DNA of 64,000 bases from contig DATAXP010000023.1 in NCBI GenBank assembly GCA_036272935.1, forward strand, positions 86,362-150,361, written 5' to 3'. The DNA is from DATAXP01 sp036272935 (GTDB lineage Bacteria > Planctomycetota > Planctomycetia > Pirellulales > PNKZ01). A model generated the notes under the pieces. The model did no database searches, was not told where the DNA came from, and saw only the letters and a program-made list of their open reading frames with translations. Shown here in pieces: positions 1 through 8,046 of this stretch (positions are counted from its first letter, which is position 1; the number at the start of each line of letters is the position of its first letter). A program made the position numbers and the translations under genes.

Positions 1-15
1 GCCCCAAGCACCCAC

Positions 16-35
16 GAATTGGGAGGCGCCAATTC
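16..35. terminator. Short hairpin after the receiver-like gene
   Basis: Perfect 7-nt inverted arms (GAATTGG / CCAATTC) around a 6-nt loop, just downstream of the stop of the minus-strand receiver-like gene. There is no clear T-tract, so this could be a weak terminator or an mRNA 3' stabiliser. The window edge prevents a fuller reading. Confidence 0.35.
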
Positions 36-37
36 TA

Positions 38-421
38 TCAACCGCCCGCGTACCGCCGCAGCAGATCGTCCATCTGAGCATTGAACTGGCCACGGGCAAG
101 TACCCGGTCGCAGCCGGCGGCCGTGGCTTGGGCGAGCATCTGCTCCTGCACATGTGGGCCGAATGCGATGACCGTAGGCACTGCACCTTGCGCGGCGCGC
201 AGCCGCTCGACCACTGTCGACACGTCGAGCCGCGGTGTCGTGAGATCGAGCACTACCAACTTCGGCGCACCCTCGGCGAGCTGCTCCCCGAGCGCGTCGA
301 TTCCTAGAGCGATCGCCACCGGCACACCGGTTCGCTGCCCAGCGGCAGTCACGCGCGAGGCGAACATCAGGTCGCCGGTCACCAGGATCGCGGCCGGGCT
401 GCTGGTGCCGCCGGCGCTCAT
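38..421 (-). CDS. Degenerate receiver-like (CheY-fold) protein
   Basis: A 127-residue protein shaped like a response-regulator receiver. A beta1-like AAILVTGD is followed by alternating helices and strands. VVLDLTTPR matches the region around the phospho-acceptor Asp, and a C-terminal LLRRY helix ends it. The usual acidic pair after beta1 is reduced to one Asp, and the conserved beta5 Lys-Pro is replaced by LARGQF, so phosphorylation may be lost or altered. There is no output domain. Its ATG overlaps the TGA of the P-II gene (ATGA), so the two are translationally coupled. Inference: it may respond to, or partner with, P-II rather than a histidine kinase. Identity as receiver-fold is moderately sure; its role is unknown. 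Confidence 0.7.
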   Translation of the reverse strand: MSAGGTSSPAAILVTGDLMFASRVTAAGQRTGVPVAIALGIDALGEQLAEGAPKLVVLDLTTPRLDVSTVVERLRAAQGAVPTVIAFGPHVQEQMLAQATAAGCDRVLARGQFNAQMDDLLRRYAGG

Positions 422-765
422 ACCGCCTCGAAGCCGCGCAGCCCGTCGCTGATGCGGATCACCTGTTCGGCAGGCATCACAAAAATCTTGCCGTCGCCGA
501 TCGATCCCTCGTGCCCCGTGCGGGCGACGCTTTGGATCGTCTCGATCGTGCGTTCGAGAAAGTCGTCGTTCACCAGAATCTCCAGCTCCACCTTGCGCAG
601 CAGGCTGGTCCGGTACTCATTGCCGCGGAACATCTCGGTGCGACCGCGCTGACGGCCATAGCCTTGCGCGTCGCACACCGTCATCCGCGCGACGTTGATC
701 TTCTCGAGCGCTTCGCGCAGCGCGCCAAGCTTCGTGGGCTGGATGACGGCGAAAATGATCTTCAT
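418..765 (-). CDS. glnB: P-II family nitrogen regulatory protein (GlnB/GlnK type)
   Basis: A 115-residue trimeric signal protein that senses ATP/ADP and 2-oxoglutarate and controls nitrogen assimilation through its T-loop. The N-terminus MKIIFAVIQPTKL, the T-loop region YGRQRGRTEMFRGNEY with the modifiable Tyr at residue 51, and the C-terminal GSIGDGKIFV signature (about 83-92) all match P-II proteins of normal length. It is followed with a 4-nt overlap by a degenerate receiver gene. No amtB or glnA is seen in the window. GlnB and GlnK cannot be told apart from sequence alone. The start codon has no convincing Shine-Dalgarno. Confidence 0.93.
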   Translation of the reverse strand: MKIIFAVIQPTKLGALREALEKINVARMTVCDAQGYGRQRGRTEMFRGNEYRTSLLRKVELEILVNDDFLERTIETIQSVARTGHEGSIGDGKIFVMPAEQVIRISDGLRGFEAV

Positions 766-774
766 GGGGAGGCG

Positions 775-842
775 GAGTGAGTGGTTAGTAGTGAGTTAGT
801 GCAGCGTCTAGTCATTAACACTCACTTACTCACCACTCACTC
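775..842. repeat. GAGTGAGTGG inverted repeat between metalloprotease and glnB
   Basis: The left arm (775-801, starting GAGTGAGTGGT) and the right arm (819-842, ending ACCACTCACTC) are nearly complementary. Both are built from short GAGT/TAGT words, with about 17 nt between them. It fills most of the 80-nt gap between the metalloprotease stop and glnB. It could fold in RNA from either strand. It belongs to the set of word-like self-complementary intergenic repeats seen through the window. Confidence 0.75.
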
Positions 843-845
843 TTC

Positions 846-3593
846 CTACGGCCGGGTGAACGTCAGCCGGGCGTCGAGTACCTTTTCGATCCGGTCGGCA
901 CTTTCGCGCAGGTGGGCCTGGGTGTAGGTGTCCAGGTCGTCGTGGGCATCGAGCGCTCGTTCGATGCGGTCCTGCAATTGTTGCAGTTCGAGGTACGCCA
1001 CCGTCTGGCAATCTTGCGGCGCGCCGGTGTTGCCCAGGGCGATGTTCGACAGCCGCTTCAGGTAACTACGCTGCAAGTTGCGGCGCAGGCTGCTGATGGC
1101 CGAGGAGCGGTTGGTGTACTTCCCCTTGGCCAGCTTGTCTTTCTCGACCTCGGAGAACACCGAGTGCGTGAGCCGGTTGAGAAGCTCGGCCGCGGTCAGC
1201 GCGTCCTTATCCTTGGCCACCTTCAGCTCCGAATCGTGCAGCCGATCGAGCGTCAGCGACGAAAGCAACTGGTCGAACATGCGGTCCTGCCACATGCCGA
1301 TCACCTCGTGCACCGCGTAGTCGCTGCGCATCGGGGTGTTCACGCCCCAGTGGCTCCAGTGCGTCGTGGCCAGGTGGTTGTACAGCTCGGGCGGGAAGTT
1401 GAACGGCTTCTCGTTAAACATCGTCCGCTCGATCAGCGTCAGTGCTTCGCGCTGCTTGTCGGCCGAGACCACTTCGGTCGGCGGCTTGGCGTCCTTGTCG
1501 CCCTTGTGGCTGCGGTTCACTTCCAAGCCACCGACGTAGCGCGACGCGGCGAACACCGCCTGGCCGTAATTCCCCAGCAGCACGCCGAACGCCTGGCGAG
1601 CACGCTGATAGCCTTCGCCATCCTCGGTCATCTTGTTGACGACGCCCGGCCACAGCTCGCCGACCATCTTGGTGCGCATATTCGCGTACTCGATCACATC
1701 CTTGCCCAAATCGAAGCGATTGCTGAGCGGATCGGGATCGATGCCGCGGGTGTCTTCATCGGTGGCATAGGCCAAGGCCGGCTCGCCCGAGCGGGCCGCA
1801 ATCTTTTTGAGCGATGCCGCTTCGTCGCTGCTGAACGGCTTGTAGCCGTATTCGATCGCCCAGTAGTCGTACGGGCCGATGGTGGTCGAGTAGTAATCGC
1901 CTTGCTTCGAGCCCTTGGGCATGATGTTCGCCGGCGCGTAATCCATCACGCTCGCAACGACGCCCGTTTCCTTGGTCTTCTCAGCATTGTTCAGCTCGGT
2001 GAGCGTGAGATACGTGCTGGCCTTGAAGTTGTGCCGCAGGCCCAGCGTGTGCCCCACCTCGTGCATCGTCACTTCCTTCAGCCCTTGCAGCAGCAGCCGC
2101 TGCTGCTCCTTGGCCGACACGGGCGCTTGCGTGCTGGCGGCCAGCACTGTGGCCCCCAAGGCCAGCTCGCGCGCCATGCCCGAGTGCAGCTCGCACTGGC
2201 AGAGGAAATTGTCGCGATGCGCCGGCGACACCTGCTTCAGCCGCGCCTCGTAGCTGGCAATGTCCAGCGGACCGCCGGTCATCGCAGCGATCGAGGCGGG
2301 TGTGAACATCTCGTACTCGCGCTTCCAGAACTGCACGAAGTCAGCATCGAAGATGATGTCGGCATCGAGAATCTGGCCGTTCGTGGGATTCACGCGGCTG
2401 GGACCCATCGCAAAGCCGGCGTTGGCCGTGATCCAGCGGAACGTGTTGTAGTTCACGTCCTCGGGGTCCCAATCGGCGTTGTCGGGCTGCTGCCGCACTT
2501 CGATCGCGTTGGAGAAGCCCGCCTTCTCGAACGCCTTATTCCATTCCATGATGCCGTCGCGAATCGCCGCCCGGTACTGATACGGCACGGTCTTCTCGAG
2601 CCAGAACACAATCGGCTTCTTCGGCGGCGAAACCTCGGCCGATGGATCCGCCTTCTGCAGATCCCAACGGTTGATGTAGCGCACGAACCGGTCCTGATCG
2701 TTTTTTAACGAAAAGTCCTTCACGGCCGTCAGGAAGTAGCCCACGCGGTCGTCGGCAATGCGCGGCGTGTAGCCGTTCTCGGGCAGGGCGCTGATCGAGT
2801 AGTGAACGTAGATCGACACGCCACGGCTATCGGGCACGGTTTCGATCTCGGTCGTCCCGCTCGAAGCGTAGGTGGCGGCCACCTCCAGCTCGACGTTGTC
2901 ACGGAACCCCTTGATGGCCGACCAGGTCGACTTCGTCGACGAGAAGCTGAACCCGGGCAGCATCTGGCCAATCTGCGGCAAGTCGCTCATGAACACTTGC
3001 CCCAGGTCGACGACGATTCCGCCGCCGGGCCCCACGGTGACAATCGGCAGGGCGAACAACACGCTGTCGGTGTACGCCAGCCGGACCGCTTTCTCTTCGG
3101 GGCTCCCCTTGGCAGCGCGAAAACGGACGTTGCGGCGGACGATCTGCACGTGGTCTTCCACCTTGCGGAACTGCCACAGCCAATCGTCGCCGAAGCCCCA
3201 GGTCATGCCCCCCAGCAGCATCCCTTCGCCGATGCCGCGGGCGATCGACGTAAGCACGATGAAGTCGTGGTTCAGCTGGCTCGGCGCGATCTCGGCATAC
3301 ACCTTGTTCTCTTTATGGTGCAGCTTGATCAGCCCGTCGACCGCCTCAAACTCCTTGAGCGTATCGGTGTACGACGGGTACTTAGGCTTGGCCGATGAGG
3401 CCGACGTGCTGCCGCTCGACGAGCCGGAGCTTGCGTGGGTCTCGGCCTTGATGGTGTCGGTTTTGGGAGCATCCTTTTCGGCGCTCTTGGCTGGCTCGGC
3501 CGGCTTCGGGTCCTCGGCTCGCAAGCCGATCGGGCAGCTCGTGGCCAGTCCAAACAACGCAATGGTGGCAAGGCGGCGTATCATCGCTTTCAT
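846..3593 (-). CDS. Secreted zinc-dependent metalloprotease (DUF5117/DUF4953 type)
   Basis: A 915-residue protein with an N-terminal signal peptide (about 1-26, ending GLRAED), then a low-complexity Ser/Lys/Ala linker to about residue 75. A large N-terminal domain of the DUF5117 kind follows, then a metzincin-like active site HEVGHTLGLRH at residues 511-521 (HExxHxxGxxH, three zinc His plus catalytic Glu). The remainder (DUF4953-like) is long and helical. It probably acts outside the cytoplasm as a peptidase; the substrate is unknown. It stands alone on the minus strand, divergent from the aph-like gene. Length and motif layout fit the large metalloproteases common in Bacteroidota and Planctomycetota. 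The family call is firm; the physiological role is not. Confidence 0.88.
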   Translation of the reverse strand: MKAMIRRLATIALFGLATSCPIGLRAEDPKPAEPAKSAEKDAPKTDTIKAETHASSGSSSGSTSASSAKPKYPSYTDTLKEFEAVDGLIKLHHKENKVYAEIAPSQLNHDFIVLTSIARGIGEGMLLGGMTWGFGDDWLWQFRKVEDHVQIVRRNVRFRAAKGSPEEKAVRLAYTDSVLFALPIVTVGPGGGIVVDLGQVFMSDLPQIGQMLPGFSFSSTKSTWSAIKGFRDNVELEVAATYASSGTTEIETVPDSRGVSIYVHYSISALPENGYTPRIADDRVGYFLTAVKDFSLKNDQDRFVRYINRWDLQKADPSAEVSPPKKPIVFWLEKTVPYQYRAAIRDGIMEWNKAFEKAGFSNAIEVRQQPDNADWDPEDVNYNTFRWITANAGFAMGPSRVNPTNGQILDADIIFDADFVQFWKREYEMFTPASIAAMTGGPLDIASYEARLKQVSPAHRDNFLCQCELHSGMARELALGATVLAASTQAPVSAKEQQRLLLQGLKEVTMHEVGHTLGLRHNFKASTYLTLTELNNAEKTKETGVVASVMDYAPANIMPKGSKQGDYYSTTIGPYDYWAIEYGYKPFSSDEAASLKKIAARSGEPALAYATDEDTRGIDPDPLSNRFDLGKDVIEYANMRTKMVGELWPGVVNKMTEDGEGYQRARQAFGVLLGNYGQAVFAASRYVGGLEVNRSHKGDKDAKPPTEVVSADKQREALTLIERTMFNEKPFNFPPELYNHLATTHWSHWGVNTPMRSDYAVHEVIGMWQDRMFDQLLSSLTLDRLHDSELKVAKDKDALTAAELLNRLTHSVFSEVEKDKLAKGKYTNRSSAISSLRRNLQRSYLKRLSNIALGNTGAPQDCQTVAYLELQQLQDRIERALDAHDDLDTYTQAHLRESADRIEKVLDARLTFTRP

Positions 3594-3733
3594 GGGCCCC
3601 GTGCGGGAGAAAGGGGGGTGTGTGCACGAACGAATGAGCAGAGCGGTCCGATCCCTCGATGGCCGGCGGCACTAAGCAGTTGCCAGCCCAGCCGAAACGT
3701 TTCCAATATACAACACGTAGGCGGAGTTTGCGA

Positions 3734-3739
3734 ATTATA
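3734..3739 (-). promoter_or_regulatory. Candidate -10 box for the metalloprotease
   Basis: A perfect TATAAT on the minus strand in the divergent intergenic region, about 140 nt upstream of the metalloprotease start. The -35 match at normal spacing (TTCGTT, 18 nt away) is poor, so this is only a candidate. Confidence 0.3.
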
Positions 3740-3841
3740 GACGACGTTGACGATCGTAACGAATGTGCGGCGACGCCGCCGCAAACAACTCACGCTCCTC
3801 AGACAGTTGCCGCCGAGCGTGTCGTTCTTGTGCGTCGACTC

Positions 3842-4876
3842 ATGACCAGTGAACCCGAAATTACGCCGGTGCTGGCCGAGTATCCCCAGGAGTGTGAGCC
3901 TTCACGGTGGCAATTTTTGGCCGGAGCCGGTGGATTCAGCGGATCGCTGCTCTGGCTGCTCACAACCCCTGCCGGGCCGTTGTGCTTACGGCGCTGGCCC
4001 CGCACCGAATCGCCGCCGCGCTTCGAGCGGCAACGCCTGAAGGCGATTCACCGGTTTTTGAAGTTTGTTCATGCAGCGGGGTTCGACCGGGTACCGTTGC
4101 CACGGCAAGCGCGATCCGGCCACACCGTCATCGAGCATGCCGCGCACTTTTGGGATTTGAGCACTTGGATGCCGGGACGCGCCGACTTCGGCGCCAACCC
4201 CAGCGAAGTGCGGCTATGTGCGGCAATGACCGCGCTGGGCGAGTTCCACTGCGCTGCCGAGTCGTTTCCCGCGCAATCTCGCCGGCGTGGCCGGTCCGAC
4301 GGCATGCGTCGGCGCTACCACGAGCTTTGCAAGTTGATGCACAACGAACTTGCTCCGCTGCGTCGCTGCATCGAGCCCGCGGATTGGCCCGAAATGGCGG
4401 AGCGTTCCACAGCGTATTACGACCTTGCCTGGCAGCTCGCCCCTCGGCTTGTCGGCGAACTTACCTCGACGGCGAACCTGCAAGTTCCGTTGCAGGTTTG
4501 CCTCCGCGACGTCTGGCACGAGAATATGCTGTACGAAGGCGACCGTGTGACGGCGATCCTCGACTTCAGCACGCTGGCGGTCGACAATGTGGCAACCGAT
4601 GTTGCCCGGCTGCTGGGGAGCTGTGTGCTCGACGACCCGGCCGGCTGGCGTGCTGGGCTCGAGGCCTACGAATCGATCCGGCCACTTAGTGCCGACGAGC
4701 GACGGCTGGTGGCGGCGTTCGATCGAGCGAACGTGATACTGAGCGGGTTAAACTGGATTCGCTGGGTGTACCAGGACCGCCGCGAGTTCGACGACCGACC
4801 AAGGGTGCTAGCGAGAATGGACCATTGGCTCACGCGAATACGGTGCTTACTAGCCCGAAGCGCCAGCGAGGGATAG
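3842..4876 (+). CDS. APH-family phosphotransferase (aminoglycoside/choline kinase fold)
   Basis: A 344-residue kinase-fold protein. The catalytic loop LRDVWHENMLY (about 221-231) corresponds to HGDxHxxN, with Asp223 as catalytic base and Asn228 as metal ligand. The metal-binding DFG-like motif is ILDFS with Asp241. Inference: it phosphorylates a small hydroxylated compound; the substrate cannot be read from the sequence. An upstream start at 3659 is open, but the added residues are not protein-like, so ATG 3842 (MTSEPEITPV) was chosen; no clear ribosome site was found. The last codons (ARSASEG, stop) lie inside the left arm of a 25-nt inverted repeat. The gene is monocistronic, divergent from the metalloprotease. 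Confidence 0.75.
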   Translation: MTSEPEITPVLAEYPQECEPSRWQFLAGAGGFSGSLLWLLTTPAGPLCLRRWPRTESPPRFERQRLKAIHRFLKFVHAAGFDRVPLPRQARSGHTVIEHAAHFWDLSTWMPGRADFGANPSEVRLCAAMTALGEFHCAAESFPAQSRRRGRSDGMRRRYHELCKLMHNELAPLRRCIEPADWPEMAERSTAYYDLAWQLAPRLVGELTSTANLQVPLQVCLRDVWHENMLYEGDRVTAILDFSTLAVDNVATDVARLLGSCVLDDPAGWRAGLEAYESIRPLSADERRLVAAFDRANVILSGLNWIRWVYQDRREFDDRPRVLARMDHWLTRIRCLLARSASEG

Positions 4877-4919
4877 TTGGGCAAACCATCTGTTTCCCTC
4901 GCTAGCGCTTCGGGCTAGT
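4849..4919. repeat. TAGCCCGAAGCGC inverted repeat / terminator-like hairpin
   Basis: The arms at 4849-4873 and 4895-4919 are 25 nt each and differ from perfect complementarity at one position, with a 21-nt loop. The left arm encodes the last residues and stop region of the aph-like gene. The stem is long enough to act as a bidirectional terminator, but no T-tract follows. Confidence 0.8.
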
Positions 4920-5006
4920 GACGATCGAACTCCAACCGCCGCCGCCGATTTGCTACCTTATGGACCAGATAAATTGGGTCCGAGAACGGTCGAAGGGATA
5001 GCTGCC

Positions 5007-7487
5007 ATGTCGAAAGTTGCGCCGAAAGTTGCAAGGAGCGCCGGTTGGCTCGGCGCGGCGATGTTGCTGGTGTGGTCCGCCGGGTTACCGGCCCACGCGC
5101 AGCAAGTGGTCGGCCTGCCAGGGCTCGATCTGGGCAAGGTGCAAACGCCGGTGGCGGTGACGGCCGAGGTGGTTCCGGGTGCAGGCGGCGAGCCGGCACA
5201 GCTCGTCGTGCATGCCAAAATGCAGGACGGCTGGCATATCTATTCCACGACCCAGCCCCCCGGCGGCCCGGTCCGCACGAAGATCACGCTCGCCGCCGAC
5301 TCACCTGCGAAGCTGGCCGGCGAGTTCCAGCCGACGCCAGCTCCCGAAAAGCATCCCGAGCCGGCGTTCAACAACATCACGGTCGAAACGCACGCCGGCG
5401 ACGTGACGTGGCGCGCTGGGCTGTCGATCCCGCCGGGGACCGATCTCGCTCAGCTCGTCGTCTCGGGCAAGGTGTTCGTGCAGGCGTGTACCGACACCAA
5501 TTGCCTGCCGCCGCAAAACGTGCCGTTCGAGGCACGGCTTGCTCCCGGGTCGCCAGCTCAAACCGCTCCCGCTGCAACGCAGCCAGCCGTGAAGCCGCAG
5601 CCTGCTGCCAAGCCACAGGCATCGGCTCCGCTGGCCGTCGAAACGCTTGGCAAGTACACGCACGCGCTCAGCCACGCGATCATCGAAGGGCGCATCGAGC
5701 CGCAGGTCGTCACCCCCGGCAGCCGCGCCACACTGCACCTGCGAGCCACGCCGACCGATGGCTACTACATCTACGCCTTGGCCAGCAAGCCGACCGATTT
5801 CGGACCCAAGCCGACGCTGATTCAACTAACGCGCGCAACCGCCTGTACCGATTCGACACCGCGCCCCAGCGAAAAGCCGCAGTCGATGCAGACGACCACG
5901 GGCCAAGCGGTCGGCTATCACACCGATCCGGTCGAGTGGACGATCGACCTGTGCACCCCCGACACCGCCCGCGCCGGCGCGTTGCCGGTCGAGGGATTGA
6001 TAGGCTACATGACCTGCCTGAAGGACGGCAGCTGCGACTTGCCGAGGGCGGCCAAGTTCTCGGGCATCCTCAACGTCGGCACGGACCACAAGAACGGTTC
6101 GCTGATGCTGCGCTTCGAGGATGCCAAGTACAGCCAGGTCGCCGCCCTGGCTCTTGCCGCGCCGCCCCCGACTGTGCAAGCCACGCACGGCATCACTCCC
6201 GCGATCCCCTTGGCCCCGACCAACGAGCCGCCGCGCGACTTGTCGGCGCTGCCGTGGATGATTCTCTCGGCATTGCTGGGCGGTTTGATCTTGAACCTGA
6301 TGCCGTGCGTGCTGCCGGTGATCGGGCTGAAAATTTTCTCGTTCGTCGAGCAGGCGGGCGAAAGCCGCCGCGTGGCGCTGCTGCTAAACCTCTGGTACAC
6401 GCTTGGCGTGCTGGCTGTGTTCATGGTGCTGGCGACACTCGCCAGTGCCGCGAAGCTGGGCCTGGCCGATTCGAGCTGGGGCTGGGGCCAGCAGAATTCG
6501 TCGGTCGTGTTCAACATCGCGATGTGCTCGATCGTATTCGTGATGGCGCTCAGCTTCCTGGGCGTGTGGGAGATTCCGATTCCCGGCTTCGTCGGCTCAG
6601 GCAAGGCGCAAGACCTCGCTGCCCGCGAAGGAGCGTTCGGCGCGTTCACCAAGGGGATCGTCACGACGGTGCTCTCGACCGCCTGTAGCGGACCGTTCCT
6701 GGGCCCGGTGCTGGGCTTCACGCTCACGCAACCGCCATTCATCACCTACCTGATCTGCGGCTTCATCGGTCTGGGGATGGCGAGCCCATATCTGATCATC
6801 GGCGCGTTCCCCGAGCTGGTGCGCTTTCTGCCGAAGCCTGGCGCGTGGATGGACACGTTCAAGCAGGCGATGGGCTTCGTGATGATGGGGGCGATCGTGT
6901 TCCTGTTCAGCGCGATGCCGAAACGCGAATACGTGGTGCCGACGTTCTGCCTGCTCGTCGGCTTGTGGGCCGGCTGCTGGTGGATCGGCCGCACACCGCT
7001 GTACGCCGGAGCCGCCAAGCTGGCCAAGGCCTACACGATCGGCGGACTGATTACTGCCGTGGTCGGCATCGCGGGGTTCAAGGTGCTGTTGCCCAGTGAG
7101 TCACTGATCGCCTGGCGGCCTTATTCGCAGCAGGCGCTCCAGCAGCTCACAGCCGAAGGAAAGACCGTGATGGTCGACTTCACCGCCGACTGGTGCCTGA
7201 CCTGCAAGACGAACCTGAACTTTGTCATCAACACGCCCGAGGTGAGCGACGCCGTGCGGCGTGCCGGCGTGGTGCCGTTGATCGTCGATCTGACCGATCC
7301 GGACAGCGAAGATTGGAAGGTGCTCAACTCGCTGGGCTTCCAATCGATCCCGATGCTCGCCATCTTCCCCGCCCACGAGCCACAGAGGCCGATCACCCTG
7401 CCCGACCTGCTCACAAAGAACAAGGTGCTCGACGCCCTGGAAAAAGCCGGCCCCTCAAAACAAACACCACGCACGGCGCGGCGGTGA
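5007..7487 (+). CDS. dsbD: Protein-disulfide reductase DsbD family, thioredoxin-fused
   Basis: About 826 residues. It moves electrons from cytoplasmic thioredoxin across the inner membrane to periplasmic thiol proteins. A signal peptide (about 1-31, ending AHAQ) is followed by two DsbD-alpha-like periplasmic domains with a Pro/Ala linker near 200. A polytopic core of about eight helices (about 412-700) carries conserved membrane cysteines in NLMPCVLP (near 435) and TACSGPFLGP (near 558). The C-terminal thioredoxin domain has the CxxC motif DWCLTC at residues 730-733. The start at ATG 5007 is chosen because it gives a clean signal peptide and has GAAGGGA upstream. An in-frame ATG at 4950 would add a tail that is not signal-like. 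Confidence 0.9.
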   Translation: MSKVAPKVARSAGWLGAAMLLVWSAGLPAHAQQVVGLPGLDLGKVQTPVAVTAEVVPGAGGEPAQLVVHAKMQDGWHIYSTTQPPGGPVRTKITLAADSPAKLAGEFQPTPAPEKHPEPAFNNITVETHAGDVTWRAGLSIPPGTDLAQLVVSGKVFVQACTDTNCLPPQNVPFEARLAPGSPAQTAPAATQPAVKPQPAAKPQASAPLAVETLGKYTHALSHAIIEGRIEPQVVTPGSRATLHLRATPTDGYYIYALASKPTDFGPKPTLIQLTRATACTDSTPRPSEKPQSMQTTTGQAVGYHTDPVEWTIDLCTPDTARAGALPVEGLIGYMTCLKDGSCDLPRAAKFSGILNVGTDHKNGSLMLRFEDAKYSQVAALALAAPPPTVQATHGITPAIPLAPTNEPPRDLSALPWMILSALLGGLILNLMPCVLPVIGLKIFSFVEQAGESRRVALLLNLWYTLGVLAVFMVLATLASAAKLGLADSSWGWGQQNSSVVFNIAMCSIVFVMALSFLGVWEIPIPGFVGSGKAQDLAAREGAFGAFTKGIVTTVLSTACSGPFLGPVLGFTLTQPPFITYLICGFIGLGMASPYLIIGAFPELVRFLPKPGAWMDTFKQAMGFVMMGAIVFLFSAMPKREYVVPTFCLLVGLWAGCWWIGRTPLYAGAAKLAKAYTIGGLITAVVGIAGFKVLLPSESLIAWRPYSQQALQQLTAEGKTVMVDFTADWCLTCKTNLNFVINTPEVSDAVRRAGVVPLIVDLTDPDSEDWKVLNSLGFQSIPMLAIFPAHEPQRPITLPDLLTKNKVLDALEKAGPSKQTPRTARR

Positions 7488-7506
7488 TGACGGGAGAGAC
7501 AAAGCA

Positions 7507-8046
7507 ATGGCGCAACCCGTCGTCGTCGCTTTGCTGTGCGCCGTGTGCTTTTCGGCGTCTTGCTCCAGAGAAGACGGGAACCGGGTTCCAACCACTCTTG
7601 CCGAGGCGCATCGGAAGCATCCCGACGACATGTCGGGCATCATTCTCGACACGTTTTGGTGCAAGCTGCACCATCAGCCGTTCCGGTTTGACGAGCGCGC
7701 CAAGTATTACCAGGAGTACTGGCGCTCGATGGAGAAGCCCAAAGGAGGCAGCCCGGCCGATGGCGCAAGAATCGCCTGGGTGGTTACACAAGGAAGCGGC
7801 ACAGGCACCGCCCATCTCGGCATCAGCACGTCGGACCACAGCAATTGGCGCTACGAATACCGCGCGTTCTCCGTGACTCTGTGCCTCGGTGGTCATTTCT
7901 GCTGCTTCTTAAGTGCCGCGATGGCTTCCTCGGCGCCCACCAGCTGCCGGCGCAGATCGTCGAGGCTGGCCCGCTCTTTGGCCACCACGTCGGCAGGTGC
8001 CCGTGAGACGAAGTTCTCGTTTGCGAGCTTGCCTTCTTTCGCTTGA
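7507..8046 (+). CDS. Small putative lipoprotein whose reading frame runs into valS
   Basis: The ORF starts 19 nt after dsbD with a good GGAGAG ribosome site. It begins with a hydrophobic stretch ending in a lipobox-like FSASC (Cys19), so the mature protein may be a short lipoprotein. No family was recognised. From about 7861 the frame reads through a CACAGAG-type repeat (encoding AFSVTLCLGGH) and then 154 nt antisense to the 3' end of valS. The last 60 residues are therefore not natural-looking. The ancestral gene probably ended near 7860 and lost its stop when the repeat arrived. The N-terminal two thirds may be a real protein; the tail is doubtful. Confidence 0.45.
   Translation: MAQPVVVALLCAVCFSASCSREDGNRVPTTLAEAHRKHPDDMSGIILDTFWCKLHHQPFRFDERAKYYQEYWRSMEKPKGGSPADGARIAWVVTQGSGTGTAHLGISTSDHSNWRYEYRAFSVTLCLGGHFCCFLSAAMASSAPTSCRRRSSRLARSLATTSAGARETKFSFASLPSFA
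7861..7891 (-). repeat. CACAGAG-type repeat, copy 1
   Basis: Read on the minus strand, this 31-nt stretch matches the copy at 13971-14001 at 29 of 31 positions. It lies at the 3' end of the small lipoprotein ORF, next to the valS stop. In the lipoprotein frame it encodes AFSVTLCLGGH. Confidence 0.8.

Noticed and set aside
912..2708. 598-codon plus-strand ORF opposite the metalloprotease
   Set aside because: It is antisense to a gene with a clear HExxH active site and signal peptide. High GC gives long open frames on the other strand; the translation has no recognisable motif.
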